Shown here: positions 33,934 to 42,440 of the stretch, in pieces | Numbering within the stretch: the stretch's first letter is position 1 | How the letters are laid out: each line of letters opens with the position of its first letter | Assembly (NCBI RefSeq): GCF_030269365.1 | Contig: NZ_BSTF01000003.1 | Coordinates: forward strand, 1-64,000 | Reading direction: 5' to 3' | Source: Lentzea sp. NBRC 102530 | Lineage (GTDB): Bacteria > Actinomycetota > Actinomycetes > Mycobacteriales > Pseudonocardiaceae | DNA length: 64,000 nucleotides | Notes under the pieces: generated by a model | Databases searched by the model: none | Seen by the model: the letters and a program-made list of their open reading frames with translations, nothing else | What the model was told of the DNA's origin: nothing | Program-made: the position numbers and the translations under genes

Positions 33934-34707
33934 TTGTTCACGCCCTTTTCCGACCTGAACGCCCTTCTCGCCGACCTCGTCGCCTCCCAGCGCGAGATCC
34001 TCGGCCCCACCTACGTCGGCACGTACCTCCAGGGCTCGTTCGCCCTGGGCGCCGGCGACGTCCACAGCGACTGCGACTTCATCGTCGCCTGCACCGAACT
34101 CCCGTCCGGCGACCGCGAAGCCGGCCTGCGCGCGTTGCACGACGAGCTGCCCCTGCGTCCCGGCCGGTGGTCGACGGAGATCGAGGGTTCCTACGCCGAC
34201 GTCGGCTCCCTGCGGTCGGTCGCGGGCCTCGGCGTGCCGTGGCTGTTCAACGACCACGGCACCCGCACCCTGGAGTGGGACCTGCACTGCAACAGCCCGC
34301 ACGCCCGCTGGATCCTGCGCCACCACGGCATCGTGCTGGCCGGGCCACCGATCACGTCGCTGGTCGACGAGGTGCCGGCGTCCGTGCTGCGGGAGTCGAT
34401 GCGGGCCGAGCTGCCGCACGTGCTGTCCGGCATCGAGGAGTGGGCGCCGATGGGCAACGCCTGGGCGCAGCGCTACATCGTCTCGGCCTACTGCCGCACG
34501 CTCTACACCATCCACACCGGGGAGGTGGAGTCCAAGCGCGGCGCCCTGCTCTGGGCGATGAAAATGCTCGATCAGCGGTGGCACCCGCTGATCGAGCAGG
34601 TCCTGCAGGACCGGGACCTCGGCTGGGACGCCGACGCGGTACCGCGGCCCGGATCCATGGAGCAGACCTTCGCCTTCGCGGCCTACGCGGAAGGACTCTG
34701 GTTCTAG
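33934..34707 (+). CDS. Aminoglycoside adenylyltransferase-like nucleotidyltransferase
   Basis: About 257 residues from a TTG at 33934 with CGGAG upstream; a GTG at 33826 is an alternative that would place the tandem repeat in the protein. The nucleotidyltransferase motif is clear: YLQGSFALGAGDVHSDCDFI (GS...D-x-D). The C-terminus matches the ANT(9)/ANT(3'')-type helical domain (YIVSAYCRTLYTIHTGEVES, KRGALLWAM). It may modify an aminoglycoside, but intrinsic actinobacterial homologues often have unknown substrates. Confidence 0.75.
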   Translation: MFTPFSDLNALLADLVASQREILGPTYVGTYLQGSFALGAGDVHSDCDFIVACTELPSGDREAGLRALHDELPLRPGRWSTEIEGSYADVGSLRSVAGLGVPWLFNDHGTRTLEWDLHCNSPHARWILRHHGIVLAGPPITSLVDEVPASVLRESMRAELPHVLSGIEEWAPMGNAWAQRYIVSAYCRTLYTIHTGEVESKRGALLWAMKMLDQRWHPLIEQVLQDRDLGWDADAVPRPGSMEQTFAFAAYAEGLWF

Positions 34708-34733
34708 CTCTCGGGTTCTCCCTGTTTTCGTGG

Positions 34734-34767
34734 GCGCGGCGGGGGCTCACGGGTACCCCCGCCGCGC
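34734..34767. terminator. 12-bp GC hairpin after the adenylyltransferase-like gene
   Basis: GCGCGGCGGGGG (34734-34745) and its exact complement (34756-34767) enclose a 10-base loop, 27 bases past the stop codon. Confidence 0.75.
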
Positions 34768-35170
34768 TCTCCACGTGCCGAACACTGTTTTCCCGCCTGC
34801 TACCGCTTCGTGACCGGATCCCTTGGAACATCGGTGGAATCAGGTTCGTTCGTCTGGACAGGACACGCGGGAGGCGACGGTGTCCACTGTCTTCTGACGA
34901 ACTCCGGGGAGGAGCCGGCTTCACCGACCGCGGCGGAGCTGGTGCTCCGCCACTAACGTTCCTCGGCCCGGTCACTACAACGGGAGGCTGTCCTTCGGGG
35001 TGCGTGTTCGGCTTTTCACCCGGTCCTCTGCGGCCCCCGACGTGCGGGGTGCGGAGGCCGATCATCGGATCGGGTTTGGTGGAACGGCCGCGCAGGGCAT
35101 CGTCTTCGGGGTTGTCGGGGAGAGTCCACGACGACACCCAGCGCGGCCGGGCTTGTTCTTCAGTTGTGGG
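34768..35170. other. Intergenic stretch without a supportable gene
   Basis: About 400 bases between the terminator and the convergent Prim-Pol-like gene. Open frames cross it on both strands, but their translations are Arg/Pro/Gly-rich and show no domain or ribosome site. I see no convincing structured RNA. Confidence 0.5.
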
Positions 35171-35791
35171 TCAGACGGTTTCGAGCTGGAAGCGCGACGG
35201 GGCGTGCACGGCCTCGACGAGCGCGTCCTGCACGACGTGCGCGTCCGGCAGGTTCCAGCCGCAGACCTGCGGCTTGACCCGCCAGTGCACGACACCGTGC
35301 GCCATCGTGGTGGGCGGCAACGGGATGTACTCGCCCTTGCCGTACAGGTGGACGTCCGCGTTGTTCGCGAGCTCGGCGTTGAGCTTCGAGCCGGACTTCA
35401 CGAGGAACATCCACCGGCCGGACGGGGTCGCGGCGATCGGCACGGGAACACCGATCTGCCGCAGTGCGACGGCCGCGCGGCGACCCAGGCCGGTGCCGAC
35501 CTCGATCGCGTCCACCACGTGGCCGGTGGCGACGAGAAGGCTGTAGGACGCGCCGGTCCACCACGTGGCGACCTGCTCGGGACGGGTCCCGATCCGGTCG
35601 ACCCAGTCGCGGTGCACCGGGATGGGACCGTGCTGCTCGAGGCCGCTGCGGCCCGCCCACTGCGTCACGCCGTTCTCAGAACCGGCCGGGTACGTGCCGG
35701 GCAGTACGGGCCAACCGCGGTACGCGAGGCTGATGGCCTCGGCACGCAGTTCGATGCGGAAGGCCCCGCGCCAGCTGTCCGACCAATCCAT
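35171..35791 (-). CDS. Stand-alone Prim-Pol-like domain protein
   Basis: 206 residues. EAISLAYRGWPVLPGTYPAG matches the start of the bifunctional primase-polymerase N-domain, VATWWTGASYSLLVATGHVV the middle, and LYGKGEYIPLPPTTMAHG the later 'GxYVVAPPSxH' region. The catalytic DxD pair expected after ATG-x-x-V is replaced by DAIEVGTG, and no helicase or C-terminal primase domain is attached. Activity is therefore uncertain. The start at 35791 is chosen because the extra 12 upstream residues are basic and unconserved-looking. Confidence 0.65.
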   Translation of the reverse strand: MDWSDSWRGAFRIELRAEAISLAYRGWPVLPGTYPAGSENGVTQWAGRSGLEQHGPIPVHRDWVDRIGTRPEQVATWWTGASYSLLVATGHVVDAIEVGTGLGRRAAVALRQIGVPVPIAATPSGRWMFLVKSGSKLNAELANNADVHLYGKGEYIPLPPTTMAHGVVHWRVKPQVCGWNLPDAHVVQDALVEAVHAPSRFQLETV

Positions 35792-35988
35792 CTTCCGTCG
35801 CCTTCTTCCTAGGCTCTGACTCGACATCGACGTGGTGCCGGTTTCCGTAGGGACACCGCGTCGGTGCCGCCACTACAACTAACGACACCGGCACCGGCCT
35901 CCGTAACCCCCGCTCGACAACTGGTAGCTACGGGACGGCGAACGTCCTTTGCCAGAACGGGCCACTGAACTCCGCGCGTTTGGTTCGA

Positions 35989-36414
35989 TCACCGTTCAGC
36001 ATGTCCCGGCGCGGGTGTGAGTCCGCTCACCGCTGTGAGCCGACCGCTCGTCGTGCTCCAAACGCTTCGATCTTCGGCCGGACCTGCCCTGGCTCGGGCG
36101 TTCACCGGGCCGAACGGCGTAATCGCCGACACCTCGACCACCACCTCCCATCCGCTCACCGCACAGCTCGTCAGCTCGGCCCCGTTCTCCAGGGCCACGC
36201 GTTTCGCCTGCTCACAAGCACTTTCGTCGCCGTCGGCCAGCCGAGCGGCAGCGGCGAGCGCCGCCAGATCGGCCGCACCGGTCACCTGATGCCGCGCCAC
36301 GACCGCCGACCCGACCTGCGCACCGGCCACCACGACGATGATCAGCAACAACATCGCCACCACACCGCTCACCGCAGCCGAACCCCGGTCGCAACCCGAC
36401 CGTTCACCGTTCAT
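35989..36414 (-). CDS. TadE-like secretion protein (Rv3654c type)
   Basis: 141 residues starting MNGERSGCDRGSAAVSGVVA, then a membrane helix (MLLLIIVVVAGAQVGSAVVA) and AADLAALAAAARLADG, the typical pseudopilin-like helix of the 'helicase/secretion neighbourhood TadE-like' family. ATG overlaps the upstream TadE stop by 4 bases. It is the last gene of the Tad operon. Confidence 0.85.
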   Translation of the reverse strand: MNGERSGCDRGSAAVSGVVAMLLLIIVVVAGAQVGSAVVARHQVTGAADLAALAAAARLADGDESACEQAKRVALENGAELTSCAVSGWEVVVEVSAITPFGPVNARARAGPAEDRSVWSTTSGRLTAVSGLTPAPGHAER

Positions 36415-36740
36415 CGCGGCTCCGGCACGGCGAACGCCCGAGCGCTGAGCGGTAAGCCCAGCGGCCCCCTCTTGCTGACCACGACCGAGATGGCGTCGCC
36501 CTGGACCTCGACCAAGACCTGGGCACCACCCACGATCCGCCCGGCCGCCTCCTCGCCGCGCTGCCGTTCCCCGCGGGCCGTGAGCCGGGCGGCCTCCCGG
36601 GCGGCGTCCGCGCACCGCATCTGCTCGGTGACGGCCACCAGCCCGTTCGCCCCCAGCCACACGGCCACCAGCAACGCGCTGACCGCGACCGCCGCCTCGA
36701 CCGTGACCATCCCCTGGTCGTCAGACCGCCTCCAGCGCAC
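36411..36740 (-). CDS. TadE-family pilus assembly protein
   Basis: 109 residues. DDQGMVTVEAAVAVSALLVA is the TadE signature (G-x-V-T-V-E before the membrane helix), with Glu at the processing-site position. It overlaps the pilin gene end by 20 bases and the next TadE-like gene by 4. Probably a minor pseudopilin. Confidence 0.88.
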   Translation of the reverse strand: MRWRRSDDQGMVTVEAAVAVSALLVAVWLGANGLVAVTEQMRCADAAREAARLTARGERQRGEEAAGRIVGGAQVLVEVQGDAISVVVSKRGPLGLPLSARAFAVPEPR

Positions 36741-36882
36741 GCTGTATCAGCTCCTGCACCAGGTTCCGCAGACCGTCACTGGTCACCACCACGTACAGCA
36801 GCCCGGCGAACGCGGCCGCGGCCAGCGTCCCGATCGCGTACTCGACGGTGCTCATACCGCTGTCGTCCTTGAGCAGTTCCAT
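36721..36882 (-). CDS. Flp-type pilin (DUF4244), 53 residues
   Basis: MELLKDDSGMSTVEYAIGTL followed by a hydrophobic helix. A prepilin peptidase would cut after Gly9, leaving Glu at +5 of the mature protein (M-S-T-V-E), the class III/type IVb pilin hallmark. ATG at 36882 follows GGAGAAGAGAG. It probably forms the pilus fibre. The frame is short and easily missed. Confidence 0.85.
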   Translation of the reverse strand: MELLKDDSGMSTVEYAIGTLAAAAFAGLLYVVVTSDGLRNLVQELIQRALEAV

Positions 36883-36894
36883 CTCTCTCTTCTC

Positions 36895-37422
36895 CTATCT
36901 CAGGAATTGACCGGCCAGCCCCAGCACCACCGGCGCGACGCCGAGGCACAGGAACGCCGGCAGGAAACACAGTGCGAGCGGCGCGGCCACCGCCACCGCG
37001 GCCCGCTGCGCCTTCGCCTCGGCCTCGTCGGCCGCTTCTTGCCTGGTCCGCGCGGCGAGCTCAGCCGTCTGCCGCGCCAGCGCCGCCCCGGACCGCGCGG
37101 TCCGTCTCGCTGCCCTGGCCAGCAACGCCGTCCCGGGCTCGTCCAGCGCGGACGCCCAGGCCGTGACCGGGTCAGCCCCCAGCCGCAGCAGCTCCGCGAC
37201 CCGCGCGAGCTCCTCGATCTCCACCGCCTGGATCGCCGTGGGCACCGGCAACCCGGCCTTCAGGCACGCGGCCAGCAGGTCCCAGGCCGCGGCCCGTTCG
37301 AACGGCCCGTACTGCTTCTTCTTGCCGGGCGGCGGATCGTGGGAGCGCGGCCGGAGCCTCTCCACGGCTTTCGGCGGCAGTGGGAGCGCGAGCACGGCCA
37401 GCGCCAGCAGCAGGAACGTCAC
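36895..37422 (-). CDS. tadC: TadC-like type II secretion F-domain membrane protein
   Basis: 175 residues from a GTG at 37422 that overlaps the tadB stop (GTGA). Membrane helices at both ends (VTFLLLALAVLALPLPPKAV; LALCFLPAFLCLGVAPVVLG) enclose a helical cytoplasmic part (LLAACLKAGLPVPTAIQAVE). This is the T2SSF fold of pilus platform proteins, in the short version found in actinobacteria. Confidence 0.88.
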   Translation of the reverse strand: MTFLLLALAVLALPLPPKAVERLRPRSHDPPPGKKKQYGPFERAAAWDLLAACLKAGLPVPTAIQAVEIEELARVAELLRLGADPVTAWASALDEPGTALLARAARRTARSGAALARQTAELAARTRQEAADEAEAKAQRAAVAVAAPLALCFLPAFLCLGVAPVVLGLAGQFLR

Positions 37423-38186
37423 GTCCGCACCTCCGTGATCCGCTGCGTCCACCACACCCCGGCCGCCACGAACACCGCCCCGGTGGCCAGCAGCACCTGC
37501 CCCGCGGGCGACGCCGTGAGGACGTGGAACGGCCCGGCCCCGCTCAGCTCCCCCAGCACCACCCCGATGACCGGCAACACGGCCAGCACCGCCGCGCTGG
37601 CCCGGGGCCCGGCCATCCGCGCGTGCACCTGCCGCGCGAACGCGGCCCGCTGGTCGAGATCGCGCCTGGTGGCGTCCAGCACGTCCGCCAACGCCACCCC
37701 GTGCCTCGCCGACACCCGCCAAGCCCTGGCCAACTGCTCCACCGCGGTGCCCAGCAGGGGTTGTTCGAGGTTGCGCAACGTCCGTTCGACGTCGCCCCCG
37801 AGCTTCTCCGCGACCGCCGCCGCCCTGAGCACCTCCCTGGCCGGCGCCGGCGTGTCCTCGGCCGCACCTTCCGCCGCGTGCGCCGGATGCGCCCCGGCCC
37901 GCAACTCGTCGATCACCCCGCCCAGCCCGCTGCTCAACGCCTCGGCCGCTTCTCTTCGCTGCTTGTTCTGCCTGTGCTGCTTGATGATTCTTCGCGCGGT
38001 GACGGTCAGCACCGCGGCAGCGACAAGTCCGCCGACGCCTGTCAGCAGGTAGATCGCCGCGGCTGCGACTGCGAGCCAGATGTAGTGCGGCACAACGACT
38101 TCCCGCTTGTTCGCCGGTCTCAGCCGCCTGATCGACCTGACGTGCGGCCACACGAGCAACGCCACCGCCACCAGCAGAAGGCTCAC
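37419..38186 (-). CDS. tadB: TadB-like type II secretion F-domain membrane protein
   Basis: About 255 residues. Membrane segments lie at VVSLLLVAVALLVW and YIWLAVAAAAIYLLTGVGGL. The cytoplasmic T2SSF domain has ALSSGLGGVIDELRAGAHPA, ending in two more helices. I choose the GTG at 38186 because it overlaps the ATPase stop by 4 bases and lies 8 bases from GGAG; GTG codons at 38189 and 38210 are alternatives. It should form the inner-membrane platform with TadC. Confidence 0.87.
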   Translation of the reverse strand: MSLLLVAVALLVWPHVRSIRRLRPANKREVVVPHYIWLAVAAAAIYLLTGVGGLVAAAVLTVTARRIIKQHRQNKQRREAAEALSSGLGGVIDELRAGAHPAHAAEGAAEDTPAPAREVLRAAAVAEKLGGDVERTLRNLEQPLLGTAVEQLARAWRVSARHGVALADVLDATRRDLDQRAAFARQVHARMAGPRASAAVLAVLPVIGVVLGELSGAGPFHVLTASPAGQVLLATGAVFVAAGVWWTQRITEVRT

Positions 38187-39298
38187 CACAACAACTCCTT
38201 CGCCAGCCACCCGTGCTCACGCGTCCAGACAGGACGGACGCTGAGTCCTTCGCGGCTCTCGATGACCCCGATCTCGTTGAGGTACCTGGTGGTTCCGTCG
38301 CGGCGCATGTGCAGCACGACCTTCACCGCCGCCGCGACCTGGCTGCGCAACGCCCGCGGCTCCAGTCCGCCCAACGCCCCGAGCGCCTCCAACCGCGCCG
38401 GCACCTCACCGGCCGAGTTGGCGTGCAACGTCCCGGCACCACCTTCGTGCCCGGTGTTCAAGGACGTCAGCAACTCCCTGACCTCGGCCCCGCGCACCTC
38501 CCCGACCACGATCCGGTCGGGCCGCATCCGCAACGCCTCCCGCACCAGCTGCCGGGTGGTGACCTCGCCGGACCCCTCGACGTTGGCGGGCCGCGCCGTG
38601 AGCCGGACGAACTGCGGGTGGTCGGGATTCAGCTCGCTGGCGTCCTCCACGCACACGATGCGTTCGTGTTGCGGCACGCACCCCAGCAACGCCGACAACA
38701 ACGACGTCTTGCCCGACCCGGTGCCGCCGATGACGAGGAACGCCATGCGACGCCGCACGATCGCCCGCAGGGTGCCTGCCGTCTCCGCGTCGAACGTGCC
38801 CAGCTGCTGGAGGGCGTTCAGGTCGTGGGTCGCCGGTCTGAGGACGCGCAGGGACAGGCAGGTCTGGTCTGCGATCGGAGGTAGGACGGCGTGCAGCCGG
38901 ACACCGCTGCCGGGCAGCCAGCCGTCGACGCAGGGGGAGGCGTCGTCGAGCCTTCGGCCCGCTGCCACGGCCAGGCGTTGGGCGAGGCGGCGGACGGCGG
39001 CTTCGTCGGGGAACGCGACGGACGTGCGGTGCAGGCCGTTCGTGCCGTCCGCCCAGACCTGGTCCGGAGCGGTGACGAGGACGTCCGTGGTGCCGGGGTC
39101 GGCCAGCAGCGGGTCGAGGGGACCGGTGCCGCTGAACTCCTGGCGGAGGACCTGGAGCGCGTCGAGGACGTCGGAGTCGGCCAGGACGCCGCCTGCTTCG
39201 GAGCGGACCGCGTGGGCCACGACGGCGGCGGTCATCTCGATGTCGGTTCCGGTGCCGGCGAGGCGGTGCCGGACTCGGTCGATGAGGGTGGAGGTCAT
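38183..39298 (-). CDS. tadA: Tad pilus assembly ATPase (TadA/CpaF type)
   Basis: 371 residues. Features of secretion ATPases: FLVIGGTGSGKTSLLSALL (Walker A), RIVCVEDASELNPDH (Asp box), REALRMRPDRIVVGEVRGAE (Walker B) and GHEGGAGTLHANSAGEVPAR (His box). The start ATG at 39298 has GAGGTG upstream; a longer Pro/Arg-rich extension in frame is probably untranslated. It powers pilus assembly. Confidence 0.92.
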   Translation of the reverse strand: MTSTLIDRVRHRLAGTGTDIEMTAAVVAHAVRSEAGGVLADSDVLDALQVLRQEFSGTGPLDPLLADPGTTDVLVTAPDQVWADGTNGLHRTSVAFPDEAAVRRLAQRLAVAAGRRLDDASPCVDGWLPGSGVRLHAVLPPIADQTCLSLRVLRPATHDLNALQQLGTFDAETAGTLRAIVRRRMAFLVIGGTGSGKTSLLSALLGCVPQHERIVCVEDASELNPDHPQFVRLTARPANVEGSGEVTTRQLVREALRMRPDRIVVGEVRGAEVRELLTSLNTGHEGGAGTLHANSAGEVPARLEALGALGGLEPRALRSQVAAAVKVVLHMRRDGTTRYLNEIGVIESREGLSVRPVWTREHGWLAKELLW

Positions 39299-39570
39299 GG
39301 CGAACACCTCGCGGAAGTCGGTGCTGCGGCGGGAGGTCGGGGTGGGCGGAGCCGGGATGGGCGGCTCGGGTGAGAAGGCTCGCGGCGGGTGGAGGCGCTC
39401 AGCGGAAGGCAGCCACGGCTTGGGATGCAGGGTGGCGCGTGGCAGGCAACGGCTGGTCTCTGAACGCGGAGGGCCTCGTGACCGGGCGGCAGCCGGCGCT
39501 CTGCGGCGGCATGGCCAAAGCCGGGTGCTTGCGGTGCGCAGGCTTCGTGGCCGGCGGCGGTGTGGCTGCG

Positions 39571-39684
39571 TCAGGCGGGGTGGGGTGGTGCCGCCGTTGG
39601 GCGGCGGGCGTGGCGGCCGTAGGTCGGCTCGTGGCCCCTCAGGCGGAGCCAGGTTTCTTGGCACCAGGCGAGGAAGCGGCTCAC
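39571..39684 (-). CDS. Micro-ORF C in the Tad operon, 37 residues
   Basis: VSRFLAWCQETWLRLRGHEP, ending in a basic Pro-rich tail. Its GTG overlaps the stop of micro-ORF B by 4 bases (GTGA). Amphipathic and Trp-rich, it may attach to the membrane. The following 272 bases before tadA hold no supportable gene. Confidence 0.45.
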   Translation of the reverse strand: MSRFLAWCQETWLRLRGHEPTYGRHARRPTAAPPHPA

Positions 39685-39779
39685 TTCGACTCCTTCTTGA
39701 AGACGTACCGGGGCGGGAAGGGGCGGCCGTAGCGCCACAGGTTGCGGGCCATCCCCCACAGGATCTGGAGGACGATCAC
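39681..39779 (-). CDS. Micro-ORF B in the Tad operon, 32 residues
   Basis: VIVLQILWGMARNLWRYGRP, then FPPRYVFKKESK. A short hydrophobic start and an aromatic/basic end suggest a membrane-associated peptide. Its GTG overlaps the stop of micro-ORF A, and its own stop overlaps the next GTG. The repeated coupling is the main evidence for translation. Confidence 0.45.
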   Translation of the reverse strand: MIVLQILWGMARNLWRYGRPFPPRYVFKKESK

Positions 39780-39922
39780 GGCTCGAGTTCCTTTCGCGCC
39801 GACGGGATCTCGGGGAAGACCGGTACGCAGCCGCAGGCTTGCCACGGGGACGGCTCTGGTTCCGGTGGGGCGGGCGGGGTTGCCGGGTAGTCGGCCTCGT
39901 CGGCCAGGTCCGGGGTGGTCAT
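39776..39922 (-). CDS. Micro-ORF A in the Tad operon, 48 residues
   Basis: MTTPDLADEADYPATPPAPP, then EPEPSPWQACGCVPVFPEIP, ending RKELEP. Its ATG overlaps the stop of the Ssd-like ATPase gene by 4 bases (ATGA), with GGAGCTGCGCCC before it. Acidic and Pro-rich, with a Cys-Gly-Cys. No family recognised. Confidence 0.5.
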   Translation of the reverse strand: MTTPDLADEADYPATPPAPPEPEPSPWQACGCVPVFPEIPSARKELEP

Positions 39923-40953
39923 GGGCGCAGCTCCTTCAGGACCGCTCTGGCCGCTGTCGCCAAGGGGCCCTTGGGGTTGCGGGGGAAGCGGCCTCGTTCG
40001 AGGACCTCGGCCAGGCCCGGTTCCGCGCGCATCGAGGTGAGCAGGGGGACGCCGATGACGTCGGCCATCTCGGACGGGCGGAGGTTGCCCGGGGACGGGC
40101 CCCTGACCACCAGGCGGAGGGTTCTGCCGTTGGTCAGGAGGTGGGTGGCCACCCGGCTGGCCGCCGCGGTGGCCCGGACCTCCGCTGGGACCACCAGGAC
40201 TGTCAGGTCTGTCCGGTCCAGCGCCGCCGAGGCCGCTGAGCTCGGGTGGCGCGGGAGGTCGCAGATCACCGTGCAGCCCGCTCGGCGGCCCGCGTCGAGG
40301 ACGGCCGCCACCGCTGCCGGGCTCGGGTCCGGGGCTGCGCGGTCGCAGGCCAGGACGCTCAGGTTGCCCGTGGTGGGGAGGGCTGCTCGCAGCGCCGACA
40401 TCGGGACTCGGCCGCCGGTGGCGTGGACGCCCGGCCAGCGGGCGCCCTCGTCGGACTCGGTACCCAGGGCCAGGTCTATGCCGCCGCCCAGCGGGTCGCA
40501 GTCGACCAGCATGGCTTCGCCGCCGGTCAGGACCGCTTCGCGGCCGCAGGCCACGGCGAGGGTCGAGGCGCCTGCTCCTCCTCGGCCGCCGATGAACGAG
40601 ACGACCCTCCCCCGGTCCGAGGGCGGGCCCTCACCCAGGTCGGTCAGGGCGGTGACCAGGGAGCGGGCCTCCACCGGGAGCTCCAGGACGCCGTCCGCTC
40701 CCAGGGCCACCGCCGGGGACCACGGGGGATCGCCGCCGTGGACCACCAGCACACCGGGGCGGCGTGGGAGGCCCGCGTCCAGGCAGGCGACGACCGCTGC
40801 CGGGTCGAGGAGGACGAGCGGCGCCGCGTGCCAGGCGGCGCGCAGGGCCGGCACGTCCGGGGCGCAGGTGAGGTGGCAGTCGGCCGCGGCGGCCACGCGG
40901 AGGACCTCGTCGAGGAGGTCCTGGTCGGTCACCAGGGCGGTGGGGTGGGTCAT
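39919..40953 (-). CDS. ssd: Septum-site/CpaE-like ParA-family ATPase (Ssd)
   Basis: 344 residues from ATG 40953. An N-terminal receiver-like domain (TALVTDQDLLDEVLRVAAAA) is followed by a MinD/ParA-type ATPase with deviant Walker A (SFIGGRGGAGASTLAVACGR), AMLVDCDPLGGGIDLALG and TVICDLPRH. This is the actinobacterial CpaE homologue at the head of Tad loci, known in mycobacteria as Ssd (Rv3660c). It may position the pilus apparatus. Confidence 0.88.
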   Translation of the reverse strand: MTHPTALVTDQDLLDEVLRVAAAADCHLTCAPDVPALRAAWHAAPLVLLDPAAVVACLDAGLPRRPGVLVVHGGDPPWSPAVALGADGVLELPVEARSLVTALTDLGEGPPSDRGRVVSFIGGRGGAGASTLAVACGREAVLTGGEAMLVDCDPLGGGIDLALGTESDEGARWPGVHATGGRVPMSALRAALPTTGNLSVLACDRAAPDPSPAAVAAVLDAGRRAGCTVICDLPRHPSSAASAALDRTDLTVLVVPAEVRATAAASRVATHLLTNGRTLRLVVRGPSPGNLRPSEMADVIGVPLLTSMRAEPGLAEVLERGRFPRNPKGPLATAARAVLKELRP

Positions 40954-41412
40954 GGGATCGACGGTGGTCGGTCGTGATGAACGACACAACGGGGTGAAGA
41001 TCCACATGTGGACAAACCAGCGGCTGTGGACAAGTCGCGATCTTGAAAGCCTTGCCAGCGCGGAAGTGTCGGGGGTGCGTGCGACTCTGGAGGGTTCAGC
41101 ACACGACGGGACGGACGCGCCCCGCGAGAGCGGCAGAGGTCCAGTCCCGGTCAGGACGAAACGGGGTCTGGATATGGGACGACCCCCGCCAGGGGGGAGG
41201 GACGGGGGTCGTCAATGGTTCAGTCCCGGGGGGTCGGACTGAACCCGTCCGTCGAACCGGACTCTCCTACTGTATCCCCATGCGCCAGTGCCGCGCGCAA
41301 CTTCCGCAACAGCTGGGGGCCAAGTTTCGGTAACCGTGCACCGCAACGGTTTCGTACACGAACGAAATGCCGCCCGAACGGCCTACTGGCGAGTACACCT
41401 AAGCTGAGCCAC
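40954..41412. promoter_or_regulatory. Divergent promoter region with an 11-bp hairpin
   Basis: This 459-base gap separates the leftward Tad operon from the rightward HAD gene. GACGACCCCCG (41178-41188) and its exact complement (41203-41213) form a stem. Closer to the HAD gene are the inverted repeats AACCGT-N8-ACGGTT (41332-41351) and TTTCGT-N6-ACGAAA (from 41350). No gene seen. Confidence 0.45.
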
Positions 41413-42204
41413 ATGAGCCGGATCGCCGCCTTCTTCGACCTCGACAAGACCGTGATCGCGAAGTCGAGCACGCTGGCGTTCAGCCGACCCTTCTTCCAGG
41501 AGGGACTGATCAATCGCCGCGCGGTGCTGAAGAGCGCATATGCGCAGTTCGTCTTCATGCTCGCCGGCGCGGACGCGGATCAGATGGACCGGATGCGGGC
41601 GCACATCACGGCGCTGGCCGCGGGCTGGGACGTCGAGCAGATCCGCAGCATCGTCAACGAGACGCTGCACGACATCGTCGACCCGCTCGTCTACAAAGAG
41701 GCGACACAGTTGATCGCCGACCACAAGGCAGAGGGCCACGACGTGGTCATCGTCAGCGCGTCGGGCGAGGAACTCGTCGCCCCCATCGCCCAGATGATCG
41801 GGGCGGACTACAGCGTCGGCACCAAGATGGTGATCCAGGACGGCCGCTACACCGGCGACGTCGAGTTCTACTGCGCCGCCGACAACAAGGCCGTCGCGAT
41901 CAAGCAGCTCGCCGCCGAGCACGGCTACGACCTCGCCAAGAGCTATGCCTATTCGGACAGCGTCACGGACCTGCCGATGCTCGAGGTCGTCGGCCACCCG
42001 ACGGTCGTGAACCCGGACCGGGGCCTGCGCCGCGTCGCGACCGAGAAGGACTGGCCGGTCCAGCAGTTCGTCGACCCGGTCAGCCTGCGCGGCCGCATCC
42101 CCACCCCGTCGGGCAAGGCGGTCGCCGTCACGGCGATCAGCCTCGGCGCCGTCGCCGCCGCGGGCGCCGCCTGGTACGGCCTTCGCCGCCGCCGCAACAG
42201 CTGA
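41413..42204 (+). CDS. HAD-IB family hydrolase (SerB-like phosphatase) with C-terminal membrane helix
   Basis: 263 residues. HAD motif I is AAFFDLDKTVIAKSST (DLDKT), motif II VVIVSASGEELV, and motif III/IV YAYSDSVTDLPML. The C-terminus is a membrane segment (AVAVTAISLGAVAAAGAAWY). It is the positional equivalent of mycobacterial Rv3661. Related proteins dephosphorylate phosphoserine or lysophospholipids; the substrate here is unknown. Confidence 0.87.
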   Translation: MSRIAAFFDLDKTVIAKSSTLAFSRPFFQEGLINRRAVLKSAYAQFVFMLAGADADQMDRMRAHITALAAGWDVEQIRSIVNETLHDIVDPLVYKEATQLIADHKAEGHDVVIVSASGEELVAPIAQMIGADYSVGTKMVIQDGRYTGDVEFYCAADNKAVAIKQLAAEHGYDLAKSYAYSDSVTDLPMLEVVGHPTVVNPDRGLRRVATEKDWPVQQFVDPVSLRGRIPTPSGKAVAVTAISLGAVAAAGAAWYGLRRRRNS

Positions 42205-42213
42205 AAGTCAAGG

Positions 42214-42245
42214 CCCGCCACCCCGGAACACCGGGAAGTGGCGGG
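42214..42245. terminator. Hairpin after the HAD gene
   Basis: CCCGCCAC (42214-42221) pairs with GTGGCGGG (42238-42245), and inside it CCCGG pairs with CCGGG. It lies 10 bases past the stop codon and separates the HAD transcript from the region that follows. Confidence 0.7.
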
Positions 42246-42405
42246 TACCGGCGAGTAGCGGCAACGCCCCGCACACGTGGTGCCCGCGTGGGTGCACGGC
42301 ACCGCCCTCCCAGCGGTACCCGAACACGAACACGAGCTCACAAATCCAGAAACGCCAGTACTTTCCTTACTGAACGTGGCTTGAACGGTGCACCCGTCCG
42401 AGCCC

Positions 42406-42434
42406 TTGCTGTGACCGGGCCCACGCACTTAAAT
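42406..42434 (+). promoter_or_regulatory. Candidate promoter of the structured RNA
   Basis: TTGCTG (42406-42411), a 17-base spacer, and TTAAAT (42429-42434) form a sigma-70-like promoter in otherwise GC-rich sequence. Start of transcription would be near 42441. Confidence 0.5.
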
Positions 42435-42440
42435 GGGTGG

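Noticed and set aside
34768-35170. Long open frames on both strands
   Set aside because: Translations are low-complexity Arg/Pro/Gly with no start signals or domains; typical of high-GC non-coding DNA.
36895-38220. One 441-residue protein covering both T2SSF genes
   Set aside because: The first half is out of frame with TadB, whose own frame has the membrane segments and a GTGA overlap to TadC.
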